This document shows positions 1 to 9,518 of a stretch of 64,000 bases of DNA, piece after piece. How positions within the stretch are numbered: the first letter of the stretch is position 1; the number at the start of each line of letters is the position of its first letter. The DNA lies in NCBI GenBank assembly GCA_964583165.1, contig CAZOVK010000001.1, positions 1 through 64,000 of the forward strand. Reading direction: 5' to 3'. The notes beneath the pieces are model-generated. The model saw nothing but the letters and a program-made list of their open reading frames with translations, did not search any database and had not been told where the DNA came from. The position numbers were made by a program, and so were the translations under genes. The DNA is from CAZOVK01 sp964583165. Lineage in GTDB: Bacteria; Bacillota; Clostridia; Lachnospirales; WRAX01.

Positions 1-21
1 GATCAGAAGCCTAATCATGCT

Positions 22-1149
22 CTATCTCAATGCCTCCGTATTCGGCTGTAATTCTTCGGGGCGAGGGTCACGGTATTGCTGGTGAATCGCGTCGAAGCTT
101 TCGTTTATCGCCAAAAACGCGTCAACGAGTTCGGGGTCAAAGTGACTACCGCGCCCATCGACTATAATGGCGATAGCCTTTTCATGCGGCATGGCCTTTT
201 TGTAATGCCGTTCAGACACAAGCGCATCATACACGTCAACCAGCGCCATAATACGCCCCGCAATAGGTATTTCCTTGCCCTTTAACCCGCCAATGTAACC
301 CGTTCCGTCCCATTTTTCGTGGTGTGTGAGCGCGACAATGGCGGCAAAGTTCAGAAACTCCTTGTCGCGTGTGAGTTCCATGGCGTTTTTGATGGCTTTG
401 TTGCCGATGACGACATGGGTTTTCATTATCTCAAACTCTTCGGGCGTGAGCCGCCCGGGTTTTAGCAGAATCGCGTCGGGTATGGCGACCTTGCCGATGT
501 CATGAAGTTGTGACGCTTCAAGCAGTAGTGCCGGTTCAATGCCCCTAAGCTCGTCTTGCAAGATGTCATTAGCCGCCAGATATTCAAGCATAAGCTTGAA
601 GTATGTCTGAGTGCGTAGGACATGACCGCCCGTTGAGCCGTCGCGCATCTCTACCAAATCGGCAAGCGTAAAGACTATCGCGTATTGCAACTCCTTAATT
701 ATCTCGGTTTTTTCGGCGACCATGTGTTGAAGGTTGTCGTTATAGTGTTTGAGTTCGCGTTGATTCTGCGCCAAGCGCATCTGCATCTCTACACGCTTTA
801 GCAGAAGTGGTGTCGCGAACGGCTTATTTATATAGTCAACCGCCCCGAGTTTTAACGCTTCAAGCTCAAACTCCACATCATTTTTGCCCGTCAGAAAGAT
901 GACGGGTATGTTTACCGTTGCCGGGTTTTGTTTAAGTATCTTTATCGTATCAAAGCCCGACATATCCGGCATTTCAACGTCCAGCAAAATCAGCTCGGGG
1001 TTTTCGTTCGCTATGAGCAAAAGCCCCTCTTCGCCGCTTGTCGCCGTTTTACAGTCATACATCTCGCTAACCGCGCGTGTGATGAACCTAAGCACCACGG
1101 GGCTGTCGTCAATCGCGACAATCAACGGACGCGTTGTTGTTTCAGACAT
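22..1149 (-). CDS. Response regulator with HD-GYP-type output domain
   Basis: This 375-residue protein joins an N-terminal receiver (about residues 8-125; acidic pair in AIDDSP, phospho-acceptor Asp in LILLDVEMPDMSG, Lys in INKPF) to an HD-GYP-type phosphohydrolase domain (about 155-355). The family hydrolyses cyclic di-GMP to pGpG and GMP. The metal-site HD is visible in HDIGKVAIPD and the second signature reads HHEKWDGTGYIGG, so the usual GYP is GYI here. A short helix (about 125-155) links the two domains. The ATG has a good GGGAGGT site. It is the last visible gene of the chemotaxis operon, 29 bases after cheX, so its receiver may be phosphorylated by the upstream CheA; that is inferred from position. 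The family call is firm; activity despite the GYI change is uncertain. Confidence 0.92.
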   Translation of the reverse strand: MSETTTRPLIVAIDDSPVVLRFITRAVSEMYDCKTATSGEEGLLLIANENPELILLDVEMPDMSGFDTIKILKQNPATVNIPVIFLTGKNDVEFELEALKLGAVDYINKPFATPLLLKRVEMQMRLAQNQRELKHYNDNLQHMVAEKTEIIKELQYAIVFTLADLVEMRDGSTGGHVLRTQTYFKLMLEYLAANDILQDELRGIEPALLLEASQLHDIGKVAIPDAILLKPGRLTPEEFEIMKTHVVIGNKAIKNAMELTRDKEFLNFAAIVALTHHEKWDGTGYIGGLKGKEIPIAGRIMALVDVYDALVSERHYKKAMPHEKAIAIIVDGRGSHFDPELVDAFLAINESFDAIHQQYRDPRPEELQPNTEALR

Positions 1150-1178
1150 ACTATACCTCCCTAGATTCTTGACAGAAC

Positions 1179-1658
1179 CTAGAATAGAATCACCCTCATA
1201 GCAATTTTGAAGCCGTCGCCTGCGAAAACCGACATGGACGTTATGGTATTCTTTTTATAGTAGAAATCCAATTTTTCACCGCGTATCGCAATCGGGATTA
1301 CGACAGAGAACGGATAGCCCATCTTTACAGAATTGGTTTTAGCGGAACCGCTTGTTTGGTTTGACAGTTCTCCGATACAGTCTAGCATATCGGATTCTGT
1401 TATTTCATCTAACTCAACACCCGTCATAAGGCGCGTGACATACCGCGCCGAAACGGTATCCATATATAACATGAGCATACCGGGGCGCTCGCCCATGAGC
1501 GGCAACAAAGCCGCAACAGCGCTCGAATTATCGACATCCGCATCCGGCGTATATACAACAAACTCACCCAATGTTGTGCGACATACATCTGTCATAGCAG
1601 AGCGCAAGTTAGACGTCAGTGTGTCAAGATAAACCTTACTTTGCGTTTTATCAAGCAT
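1179..1658 (-). CDS. cheX: CheX-like CheY-P phosphatase
   Basis: A 159-residue protein of the CheC/CheX/FliY family, which dephosphorylates CheY-P to reset the chemotactic signal. The signature helix is visible as ELSNQTSG, with the Glu and Asn of the known ExxN phosphatase motif. Only one such helix is evident, which fits CheX better than CheC. The start chosen is the ATG at 1658, which overlaps the last codons and stop of cheY and has a GGGAGGTG site; a longer reading frame upstream would begin inside cheY without a ribosome site. Translational coupling to cheY is likely, and makes sense because CheY-P is the substrate. Confidence 0.85.
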   Translation of the reverse strand: MLDKTQSKVYLDTLTSNLRSAMTDVCRTTLGEFVVYTPDADVDNSSAVAALLPLMGERPGMLMLYMDTVSARYVTRLMTGVELDEITESDMLDCIGELSNQTSGSAKTNSVKMGYPFSVVIPIAIRGEKLDFYYKKNTITSMSVFAGDGFKIAMRVILF

Positions 1659-2031
1659 CGGGCGCACCTCCCATACATTCCATAATTTTAATAGCCAAAT
1701 CATCAACCGTAAACGGTTTCACCAAGTAGTTCACAGCCCCGCCTTTAATCGCGCGGACGATACTCTCCTGTTCGCTCTCTGTTGTTACCATCATCACGGG
1801 AATATCTCTATAACGCTCGTCAGATTTTAGCTGTTCGAGTAACTCAAAGCCTGACATGCCGGGCATATTACAGTCTAGCAGTATGAGCACAACCTCATCA
1901 TGTTTTTGTTCAAGAAATTCAAGCGCTTCAAAGCCGTCACCAACTCCCGCGAATGTATAACCCAGAACGCCCACAGACATTGATACAATTCGCCTGATTA
2001 TTGACGAATCATCTACTGAAAGAATAGTCAC
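1651..2031 (-). CDS. cheY: Chemotaxis response regulator CheY
   Basis: A stand-alone receiver domain of 126 residues. Visible hallmarks are the acidic pair in SVDDSS (Asp7, Asp8), phospho-acceptor Asp53 in LLDCNMPGMSG, Thr/Ser in VTTES and the Lys of YLVKPF. CheY accepts phosphate from CheA and in most bacteria binds the flagellar switch. It lies between cheR and cheX and overlaps cheX by 8 bases. Absence of any output domain and the operon context support CheY over another single-domain regulator. Confidence 0.93.
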   Translation of the reverse strand: MTILSVDDSSIIRRIVSMSVGVLGYTFAGVGDGFEALEFLEQKHDEVVLILLDCNMPGMSGFELLEQLKSDERYRDIPVMMVTTESEQESIVRAIKGGAVNYLVKPFTVDDLAIKIMECMGGAPDA

Positions 2032-2037
2032 CGAATG

Positions 2038-2904
2038 TCACCTCCTGTTCTGAGTGCCCCGCGTTTTTATGTAATAAACGCCGTTTTCAAGTTGTTGTTT
2101 ATCAAACAGATTACCGAGGTCGGCGAAATACTCATAAGCTCCTATAAACATTGCGCCGTCATCGTTAAGTGCATCGGCTAGTTTGGGGTAGAGTAGCGCG
2201 CGTGTCTGTTCGGAGAAATAAATCATTACATACCGACAAAATATTATATCAAACTGACCCAGTTTTATAAAGCTGTCATTCAGGTTGAAGTGTTGAAAGG
2301 TCACGGCGTTTTTAATCTTGTCACAGAGTTGCCAGACTACGCCTTCGTTCGTAAAATAGCGTTTTTTTATGCTGTCGTCAAGACCTCTTATGATGCTTAC
2401 TGCGTCATAACGGGCGTTTCGCGCAAGGGTCAAAACGCTTCTCGATATATCGGTTGCGAATATTTCAAACTGACTTAAACTCACGTCTTTAATAAATCGC
2501 GTGGCTAGATAGTTGTCTATGGCCATAGCCGTTGAATAGGCTTCTTGACCGGTTGAAGCGGCGGCGCTCCAGATACGTATGCGGTTTCTCTCACCGCTTC
2601 TGAGTTGCTCAATAAAGCGCGGTAAATATACGCGCTCAAGAATAAGCCACGGGTGTTTATCGCGAAACCAGAGCGTTTCATTGGTCGTGATTGCGTCAAT
2701 GACGCGCTCGTTTATCGCGTTGTTCGTGGCGTAACAAATCCTTTGGTAAAGTGCTGAGAAGCTGTCTAGCTTTTCTTCAACCATAAGACGCGAAAGACGA
2801 GATTCTATAAAATATGCCTTGTCCTCCGGAATGAGAATGCCGCAGTATTCCGCTATATGCTTTCTCAGCAACTGAAATTCTAAGTCGGTCATTTTTGTGC
2901 TCAA
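2038..2904 (-). CDS. cheR: MCP methyltransferase CheR
   Basis: A SAM-dependent methyltransferase that methylates glutamates on chemoreceptors. The all-helical N-terminal CheR domain occupies about residues 1-80, and the catalytic domain follows with IRIWSAAASTGQEAYS as the SAM-binding loop and FDIIFCRYVMIYF as the conserved central strand. No C-terminal receptor-tethering pentapeptide or TPR extension is seen. Start choice is uncertain: TTG at 2904 has AGGGG seven bases upstream and is preferred, while ATG at 2892 and TTG at 2925 lack good sites. The upstream neighbour is the opposing methylesterase gene cheB. Confidence 0.92.
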   Translation of the reverse strand: MSTKMTDLEFQLLRKHIAEYCGILIPEDKAYFIESRLSRLMVEEKLDSFSALYQRICYATNNAINERVIDAITTNETLWFRDKHPWLILERVYLPRFIEQLRSGERNRIRIWSAAASTGQEAYSTAMAIDNYLATRFIKDVSLSQFEIFATDISRSVLTLARNARYDAVSIIRGLDDSIKKRYFTNEGVVWQLCDKIKNAVTFQHFNLNDSFIKLGQFDIIFCRYVMIYFSEQTRALLYPKLADALNDDGAMFIGAYEYFADLGNLFDKQQLENGVYYIKTRGTQNRR

Positions 2905-2959
2905 TACAAAGCCCCTAACAATCAATGGTTACGACAGACAAGACGAGCATTTTGAACTG

Positions 2960-3982
2960 TTAGCGCGCCATGAGCAGGCGCGTTATAGTCCGTGGAATTT
3001 CAACAAGGTCAAGTGACCTGTCAGACAAGCCACAATCGACAACCGAGCGTGGCATACCGTAGACGATACAGCTATTCTCCGATTGTGTGATGCAATGACA
3101 GAAGCAGGAGCGTTTGAGTTGCCTTACACCCTCTGTGCCATCACTGCCCATGCCGGTCAAAATGACGGATAGAATCTTCTTCCCGCGCATCACATCAGCC
3201 ACAGACTTAAACAGTACGTCGGCGGATGGGCGCACGCCGTTGACGAGCGGTTTTTCGTCGAGCAAAACACGATAATCAGGACCTATGCGCATATGATAAC
3301 CGCCCGGCGCAATGAGTATCCCACATGGCAGAATAAAATCGCCGTGTTTCGCTTCGGCGACGCTCTGACCTGTCTTTTTGGCAAGATTAGCGGCTAGGTT
3401 CTTCGTGAAGTTAGCCGGCATGTGTTGCACAATCAAAACGGGTATCGGGAAGTCGGCGGGTAACCCCATAAAGAGGGTTTCGAGCGCTACAGGCCCACCG
3501 GTGCTCGACGCAACCAACATTAGGTCAAACGGCTCAGAATTTGTCATAACATCGCCCGTAAAACCCGTGTTGGCCAGACGGTTTCGGGCTTTGAGTTTTG
3601 AGAATACCGTGAGGAGCTCCTTCTTTATCTTGCTTAGGTTCTCGTCATAACCCTCCTCAATGGGCTTAGAGAAGAAGTGTAACACACCCTTTTCTATGGC
3701 GGAGGTCAGTTGAACGCGGCTGGAGCGCTCATTACCGCTCATCAGAACGATATGGGCGAAGCGGTTTGTCCGCTTTATGCCATCGATTATATCAACCGCG
3801 ACTAAATCGGGCATACTCAAATCAAGTATAATCAGCTCATTGGCGCTATTCTTAACCGCTGTCAATATTTCGGCGGCGGTCTGTGAAACAGTAACAGTGG
3901 CTGAGGGCTCAATGAGCCTAACGGCGGCTGAGATTATCCTTTGATAAACCACAGACGCTGAACAGAACAGAATCTGGAACAT
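2960..3982 (-). CDS. cheB: Protein-glutamate methylesterase CheB
   Basis: A 340-residue two-domain CheB. The N-terminal receiver (1-115; Asp in LIILDLSMPD) controls a C-terminal methylesterase/deamidase. The catalytic triad positions are visible: Ser in VASSTGGP, His in VQHMPANF and Asp in GMGSDGTEG. The receiver begins FCSASV rather than with the usual double-acidic patch, so the metal pocket may be weakened. The enzyme removes methyl groups added by CheR. It sits 16 bases after the chemoreceptor gene with a GAGAGGTT ribosome site, and it is followed by cheR. No cheD is present in the visible operon. Confidence 0.93.
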   Translation of the reverse strand: MFQILFCSASVVYQRIISAAVRLIEPSATVTVSQTAAEILTAVKNSANELIILDLSMPDLVAVDIIDGIKRTNRFAHIVLMSGNERSSRVQLTSAIEKGVLHFFSKPIEEGYDENLSKIKKELLTVFSKLKARNRLANTGFTGDVMTNSEPFDLMLVASSTGGPVALETLFMGLPADFPIPVLIVQHMPANFTKNLAANLAKKTGQSVAEAKHGDFILPCGILIAPGGYHMRIGPDYRVLLDEKPLVNGVRPSADVLFKSVADVMRGKKILSVILTGMGSDGTEGVRQLKRSCFCHCITQSENSCIVYGMPRSVVDCGLSDRSLDLVEIPRTITRLLMAR

Positions 3983-3998
3983 TTTAACCTCTCGCGGT

Positions 3999-5999
3999 CT
4001 ATATTCTGAATTTTCTAAGGATGTCGTCCATGCTGGCAGACGCGGTTGAAACGCGCTGAGCAGATTCGCTTGTTGTCTGAGCTATATCTGTTATGCGTGA
4101 GGTGTCGGCGTTGATGTCTTGAATGTTCTTAGAAATGTCTACAATACCAATGAGGATTTCTTTGGCCGTGCGGCTGATTTCACCAACGCTACTGGACGCG
4201 CGTTCGGCGTTCATGGCGACTTCTTCGCTCGCTTTGAGCAGTTCTGCCGTAGAACGCGCGATTTCGTTCACGCCCTTACTGCTTTCAACGGCTGAACGGC
4301 TCACATTGTCGCTACTCTCTGATATTATATTGATTTCAGACGTTATCTGTTGCAGGCGTTCGGCGGCTGAAATAGACGCGCTTGTGATACGTGCCGTGCG
4401 TTCTGATTGTGAGTTTATCGCCGTTGTCAAACTCGTCGTAAAGCCCGTCATATCCGTAATAACGCCTGTTATGCCCGTGACGGCTTCTACCGCGGCCGCC
4501 ATGTTCTGTTGCATGGTGTCAATCTGCTCTGCGATTTCATCTGTCGCGGCGGCTGTTTGTTTCGCGAGTTCTTTAACCTCGTTCGCGACAACCGCAAAAC
4601 CGTTACCCGCTTCACCCGCGCCCGCTGCTTCAATGGCCGCGTTTAACGCAAGCATGTTCGTCTGGTTCGCTATCTCGTTGATGACACTGACGATTTTCCC
4701 GATTTGGCGGCTCGAGGAGTTCAGCTTCGTGATAATCGCGTTCGTGTTGACCGCCGCTTCGTGAGCGTTCTGCATGACTTTCATGGCATCCGCACTCTTT
4801 GCGCTGACATCCGCGAGGGATTCGTTAATATCCTTAACGGAATAGACGACATTATTCACTTCACTGGCGACAGTGCTGGCGGAGCTACTGACGGTGCCGA
4901 TACTCATTGTGATATTCGTTACGAGCATGGTCGCCTGTTTCACACCGACACTCGTTTGCTCGGCGGCTGACGCAAGCGTGCGGATTGTTCCGCTCATTTC
5001 TTCGATGGCTGACGCGATAGTATTGATGTTCGTGCTCGTTGAGGTTAGGCTAGACGTACTCTGGCTCATGCCGGCTGAAATCTCATCGGCGGCAACGCTG
5101 ACAACGCCCGTTTTCGCGCTCGTATTACTGCCACTTTCGACAAGGTTTAGTGAAGCAGAGAGCATTTCACGCGCCGTATCTGCCAGTTGTTGTGACATGG
5201 TCATTACGCTACCCAATGTATCACTGGCATTTTGGCACATGTTGTTAAACGCGCGGTTTAAGTCCGCGAACTCCGCGCCGCTTCTGTCTTGTGACCTCAC
5301 CGAGTAATCGCCCTTTTCGGCCTGTTCCATAAGAGCTTTGAGGTTCAGAATGGGGCGTGTGAAGCTGCGCGTGAGAACTTGAGCCATAACGAAAGAGAAC
5401 GAAAGACTGGCGGTGATTAGAGCGGCGAGCCATAACTGAATGTTGTTAGACTTAACCTGAACGGCGGTTGTAAGGCCGTCTGCGTACTCAATCTTTTTAT
5501 TCAATAACGCGTTGAGGCTGGTTAACGCTCTTTCGGCATTACTCGCCATCTTTACATACAGAAAGTCATTCGCGGCGACCCTGTCGTTTTTTTGAACATA
5601 CATGACATCCTCGGGGAGTTGTTCTTTGATAAACTCAAAGTTTGATACGAATTCATCAAAAATATCCTGCGTTGCTTGTGTTTGTATAGCGGCGTCATAT
5701 TTTTCGGCATACTCTATGACGGCGGATATATCGTCGAGTACCTTCATATGCTCTTTTTCTGTTTCTACAGGGTCTTCGATAATGAGCATATTACGAAGCC
5801 GCACGCGCATATCCTGGAACTTCGCGGACATTTGCGCCGCGTCACCAAGAGGTTGAACAGCGTTTAGCCGAAGTCGTTCCGTTTCGGCGGCAATATCTCT
5901 GACACAGAAAAAGCCTATTACGCCGACAATGGTTGACATGATGCCGATTGCGAGAAGCCCTATCGTCAATCGCGCGCGGATGTTGACATTCTTAAACAT
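3999..5999 (-). CDS. Methyl-accepting chemotaxis protein, four-helix-bundle sensor type
   Basis: A 666-residue transmembrane chemoreceptor. A first membrane helix (about 8-30) and a second (about 189-210) bracket a helical extracellular sensor of about 155 residues that resembles the 4HB_MCP class. A HAMP domain follows (about 210-262), then a long cytoplasmic signalling coiled coil. The CheA/CheW-binding hairpin tip is recognisable (IANQTNMLALNAAIEAAG), with Gly where most receptors have Arg just after it. The gene lies inside the che operon between cheW and cheB, so it is probably the dedicated receptor of this array. The ligand cannot be told from sequence. The ATG is preceded by GGGGGT. 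Confidence 0.92.
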   Translation of the reverse strand: MFKNVNIRARLTIGLLAIGIMSTIVGVIGFFCVRDIAAETERLRLNAVQPLGDAAQMSAKFQDMRVRLRNMLIIEDPVETEKEHMKVLDDISAVIEYAEKYDAAIQTQATQDIFDEFVSNFEFIKEQLPEDVMYVQKNDRVAANDFLYVKMASNAERALTSLNALLNKKIEYADGLTTAVQVKSNNIQLWLAALITASLSFSFVMAQVLTRSFTRPILNLKALMEQAEKGDYSVRSQDRSGAEFADLNRAFNNMCQNASDTLGSVMTMSQQLADTAREMLSASLNLVESGSNTSAKTGVVSVAADEISAGMSQSTSSLTSTSTNINTIASAIEEMSGTIRTLASAAEQTSVGVKQATMLVTNITMSIGTVSSSASTVASEVNNVVYSVKDINESLADVSAKSADAMKVMQNAHEAAVNTNAIITKLNSSSRQIGKIVSVINEIANQTNMLALNAAIEAAGAGEAGNGFAVVANEVKELAKQTAAATDEIAEQIDTMQQNMAAAVEAVTGITGVITDMTGFTTSLTTAINSQSERTARITSASISAAERLQQITSEINIISESSDNVSRSAVESSKGVNEIARSTAELLKASEEVAMNAERASSSVGEISRTAKEILIGIVDISKNIQDINADTSRITDIAQTTSESAQRVSTASASMDDILRKFRI

Positions 6000-6060
6000 G
6001 TTGACCCCCAGTCAGATGCTACCGCCTTGCGGCGCTCAATGTATTATATATTAAGTAGAT

Positions 6061-6501
6061 TTAGTCCAGCTTATCGGGTTCTATCTCTAACAAAAGCTCG
6101 TTTTTCAGTTGAAACACGCGTTTGAGCCAGCGATGTTCCGATGACATGAGGTTCGCGGGCGGCGGTTGCGCGAGGGAGTTCTCAAGTGTCAGAACGTCTT
6201 CAACAGAATCAACCACGAAGCCATATAAAAACGCATCTGTTGCGCGAGATTTAAGAATCAGCGTCGTTAGGTTGTCTTCACGCACATTTCCGCCATAACC
6301 CATCATATACCCCAAGTCTAACAGCAAGACCGTCTGACCGCGCATGTTGTAAAGCCCCACAATCTTAGGGGGTGCGCTCGGTACAGGTGTCGCGTAGCAG
6401 TTGCGATTGATTTCCTTAATACGACCTATGTCCATGCCGAAGAGTTCGCCTGCCAGACGAAACGTGAGCAGTTTTGTGTGTGAAGCGTTGTTTGCGCTCA
6501 T
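6061..6501 (-). CDS. cheW: Chemotaxis coupling protein CheW
   Basis: A single CheW domain of 146 residues that bridges chemoreceptor tips and CheA. The typical opening (LLTFRLAGELFGMDI), the GLYNMRGQTVLLLDL segment and the late VDSVEDVL stretch are all present. The start overlaps the stop codon of cheA (shared ATGA), suggesting coupled translation and matched amounts. The chemoreceptor gene follows after 61 bases. It is distinct from the two CheW-like domains built into this CheA. Confidence 0.92.
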   Translation of the reverse strand: MSANNASHTKLLTFRLAGELFGMDIGRIKEINRNCYATPVPSAPPKIVGLYNMRGQTVLLLDLGYMMGYGGNVREDNLTTLILKSRATDAFLYGFVVDSVEDVLTLENSLAQPPPANLMSSEHRWLKRVFQLKNELLLEIEPDKLD

Positions 6502-9500
6502 TCCACATCCACCTCGCTATCCGTCGGCGGGGGTGACGCTACCCCGCGGGCTATCAATGTCTCTTGAATGGTTTTGAGCAGGCTCAGTTTGTTGAGCTTG
6601 TTCTCATACGCGTCAAAACCGCTTTCAATGGCTTCGGTTCTGTAGTAAGTGCTCGTCATGCTAGAAACGGCTATGGCGGGCACATGGGCTGTGTGTGGGT
6701 TCTTTCTTATATCCTTTATCATATCCAAGCCGTTCATAATCGGCATTATCAAATCACTTATTATCAAATCATACTGGTGCTTCGCGAGTAACTCCAACGC
6801 TTCGCGCCCATTCTGTGCCACAGTGACCGTACAGCCCGCGTCCTCTAAATACTTCGATTCAACACGCTGGAAGAACGGCGTATCTTCCACGATGAGCACA
6901 CGCTTTGATATAGTCACGGGCGCGGGCATCTTTGGGAAGTTAATGGGGTCGGCCATTTCAAACAGTTCATAGAGGTTCAGAATCAGATACATCTTGTCTT
7001 TATAAACCGCCGTGCCGAATATACCGGGCATTTTGAGCTGGTCAGTGTCAAGACTTATGCGTGAGCGCACGTTGTCTAAGATTCTGTCGGCGAGTATACC
7101 TATAGGGTGCTTCACAAGGTTCGGGATTATGAGTGTCAGTTTGTCTTTTGTATAGTCTGTGCCCGTTACGTCCAGATAGTCTTCGGGGCGTATGGCGCGA
7201 ATGAGCTTTCCGCGCAGGTTCACGAATACCTTATCCTTGACATATTCGAGTTGTGAGCGGCTGATAGTTTCAACGCGCGACACCATATACATATCTATCG
7301 CGTAACTTTCAATACCCGAACACGCAAACAGAATCATATTCTGATATTCCAGCATCTTTTCTTCGAGTTCGGCTTTTGAATAGACCTTTTGTTGCGTATC
7401 TTCTTGCGACACGAATGATGATTTCGCGTTGCTGGCGGCTATCAGCCCCTCAACGTCTAAAATGAGGTTGATTTTGCCGTCGCCCATGATAGTCAGCCCC
7501 GAATATACGCCAACGTCTTTAAGTTCGGGTTGTAGGGGTTTAACGAGCGTTTCGGCCGTGTCATAGATTTCATCCACAAGTACGCCAAACGTGAATTGGG
7601 CGTGTTTGAGCACAACAATCTTATCGGGCGAGTATGATGGCGCAAGCCCCAACAGTGACGCAAGACTGAACACGGGCAAAAGCTTGCCGCGCAGGCGAAT
7701 TTCCATATTCCCCTGTATCTTGTCTATCTGAGTAATGCCCTCGGCGGCGTTAAGACTGACCAGTTGTGAGATATTCGTCTGCGGAATCGCGAAACGCTGT
7801 TTGCCCACGCGCACTAGTAGGGTCTTTATAATCGCGAGTGTTCGCGGCAAAATAAGCGATATGGTCGTGCCCTTACCAACCGCCGATTGAATCTGAACAC
7901 TGCCGCCTATTTTCTCTATATTAGAGCGCACAACGTCCATGCCGACGCCGCGCCCGCTTAAATCGGTCACGCTGTCTGCCGTTGAAAAGCCCGGCAAGAA
8001 AACCAGTTGTTGTATCTCGTTTTCGCGCATATGAGAAGCTTCGGCGGAGCTGATAAGCCCGTTGTCGAGCGCCTTCTGTTTTATGCGGTCGATATTAAGC
8101 CCACGCCCGTCGTCCGCGACTTGAACAATAATCATGCCGCCCTTGTGGTAGGCGCGTAGGTAGATATGCCCGCGTGCGGGCTTGCCTGTTTTCTCGCGCT
8201 CGGCGGGCGATTCAAGCCCGTGGTCACACGCGTTTCTGACCAGATGTGTAATCGGGTCGGTGAGGGATTCTACCATGCTCTTGTCAAGTTCTACGTTCTT
8301 GCCCTCGATTACAAGCTCAATTTCCTTGCCTAAATTCCGTGACAACTCCTTGATAATACGCGGGAATTTCGAAAACACGTTCGCAATAGGTTGCATACGT
8401 GTCGCCATAATCTGCTCTTGCATGGTGCTGGTGAGGTTATCTATATTTTGAAGAATCTTTTTCATCTCTGATTTGTCGGCATTGGTAGAAAACGCGTTCA
8501 AAAGCTGGTTGCGCGCCAAAATCATCTCGCTTGAGTTGGCGAGAAGGCGCTCTAACAGCTCAACACTCACGCGAATGGTGTCGTCACGCTTGGCGGACGT
8601 TTCTTTAACATCAGCCGCGGCGCGTTTAAGGAGCGCCTCAGACGATACTTGACTGACCAACCGTTCGGCAATGCCGAGGGCGTTTAGGTAGAGCGGCTTT
8701 TCGAGCACACTCGTCGCCAAAATCTCTATCCTCGCGCTTTCAGATTCGGGCAGTTCCGCCATGAGTGACACTATCTCGTCAGTTGTATGTGTCGCGTCTA
8801 TGTCAACAGAGGCATCAATTAGTTTCCCGACAGAATCAATCTCATCAAACAGTAACTTTATGTTTCTAAAATATAGTGGCAGTGTATAGTTATATTCAAT
8901 ATTAAGCCAATAGACCTTGTGACCGTAACGTATCTGTTTTGTGAGTGGCTCTAAAAAACGTTCGGGTATTTGTTGAGCAAGGTCAACGATTGGAGCCTTT
9001 TCGACGGCTTTGGGTTTTGGGGTTATGGCTTTGGGAAGCGTTGCCTTTGGTGGAATCGGCTTTGGCGCGGGTGCTTTAGGTTGAGCTGTCGGTGTTTCTT
9101 GCTTGGTGTTAGAAACTGTGATGACAGAGCGTCCGTCGGCTATCGCGTCGAGATTACTTATCAGTAGCGACACTTCAACATTATCGCTGTCAGCCACATT
9201 GTTTACCATCTGTGACAGCGCGTCATTACCCGCAAGCAAACAGTCGAGAATCTCGTCTGTAGGTAGTAGTTTCTTACTTCTGATTTGACCTAGGACATTC
9301 TCCATAGCGTGTGACAGCGCCACGATATTTTTGAGCGAAAAGAAACCAGCCGTGCCCTTTATGCTGTGCACAGCGCGGAAGCAGTCGTTTAATAGCGCGT
9401 CATCTGACATCAGTTGTTGCGTATCCAAAAAAGCGTTCTCTATCTTTTCAAGATGACCGCGCGCCTCGTCAACAAAATCCTGTAAGAATTCGTCCGTATC

Positions 9501-9503
9501 CAA
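6498..9503 (-). CDS. cheA: Hybrid CheA: Hpt, kinase core, two CheW-like domains and receiver
   Basis: A 1001-residue chemotaxis histidine kinase, well above the usual 650-700. Order: Hpt domain (phospho-His46 in AVHSIKGTAGFF), Pro/Lys/Ala-rich linker (about 135-175), dimerisation helices, HATPase (N box THLVRNACDHGLE, then VADDGRGL and GRGVGMDVV), a first CheW-like domain (about 555-695), a second diverged CheW-like domain (about 715-860) and a C-terminal receiver (about 865-985; Asp in LIISDLIMP, Lys in YENKLNK). A dedicated P2 CheY-binding domain is not obvious. The start is TTG at 9503 behind GGGGGC. It heads the operon. The extra CheW domain and receiver suggest a phosphate sink or altered array geometry; that is inference. 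Confidence 0.94.
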   Translation of the reverse strand: MDTDEFLQDFVDEARGHLEKIENAFLDTQQLMSDDALLNDCFRAVHSIKGTAGFFSLKNIVALSHAMENVLGQIRSKKLLPTDEILDCLLAGNDALSQMVNNVADSDNVEVSLLISNLDAIADGRSVITVSNTKQETPTAQPKAPAPKPIPPKATLPKAITPKPKAVEKAPIVDLAQQIPERFLEPLTKQIRYGHKVYWLNIEYNYTLPLYFRNIKLLFDEIDSVGKLIDASVDIDATHTTDEIVSLMAELPESESARIEILATSVLEKPLYLNALGIAERLVSQVSSEALLKRAAADVKETSAKRDDTIRVSVELLERLLANSSEMILARNQLLNAFSTNADKSEMKKILQNIDNLTSTMQEQIMATRMQPIANVFSKFPRIIKELSRNLGKEIELVIEGKNVELDKSMVESLTDPITHLVRNACDHGLESPAEREKTGKPARGHIYLRAYHKGGMIIVQVADDGRGLNIDRIKQKALDNGLISSAEASHMRENEIQQLVFLPGFSTADSVTDLSGRGVGMDVVRSNIEKIGGSVQIQSAVGKGTTISLILPRTLAIIKTLLVRVGKQRFAIPQTNISQLVSLNAAEGITQIDKIQGNMEIRLRGKLLPVFSLASLLGLAPSYSPDKIVVLKHAQFTFGVLVDEIYDTAETLVKPLQPELKDVGVYSGLTIMGDGKINLILDVEGLIAASNAKSSFVSQEDTQQKVYSKAELEEKMLEYQNMILFACSGIESYAIDMYMVSRVETISRSQLEYVKDKVFVNLRGKLIRAIRPEDYLDVTGTDYTKDKLTLIIPNLVKHPIGILADRILDNVRSRISLDTDQLKMPGIFGTAVYKDKMYLILNLYELFEMADPINFPKMPAPVTISKRVLIVEDTPFFQRVESKYLEDAGCTVTVAQNGREALELLAKHQYDLIISDLIMPIMNGLDMIKDIRKNPHTAHVPAIAVSSMTSTYYRTEAIESGFDAYENKLNKLSLLKTIQETLIARGVASPPPTDSEVDVE

Positions 9504-9518
9504 AATGCGCCCCCATAA

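Noticed and set aside
1191..1210. Copy of the 53739 inverted-repeat end near the cheX stop
   Set aside because: Only about 12 bases are shared (CTCATAGCAATT) and they lie within cheX coding sequence without a second arm, so it is probably chance.
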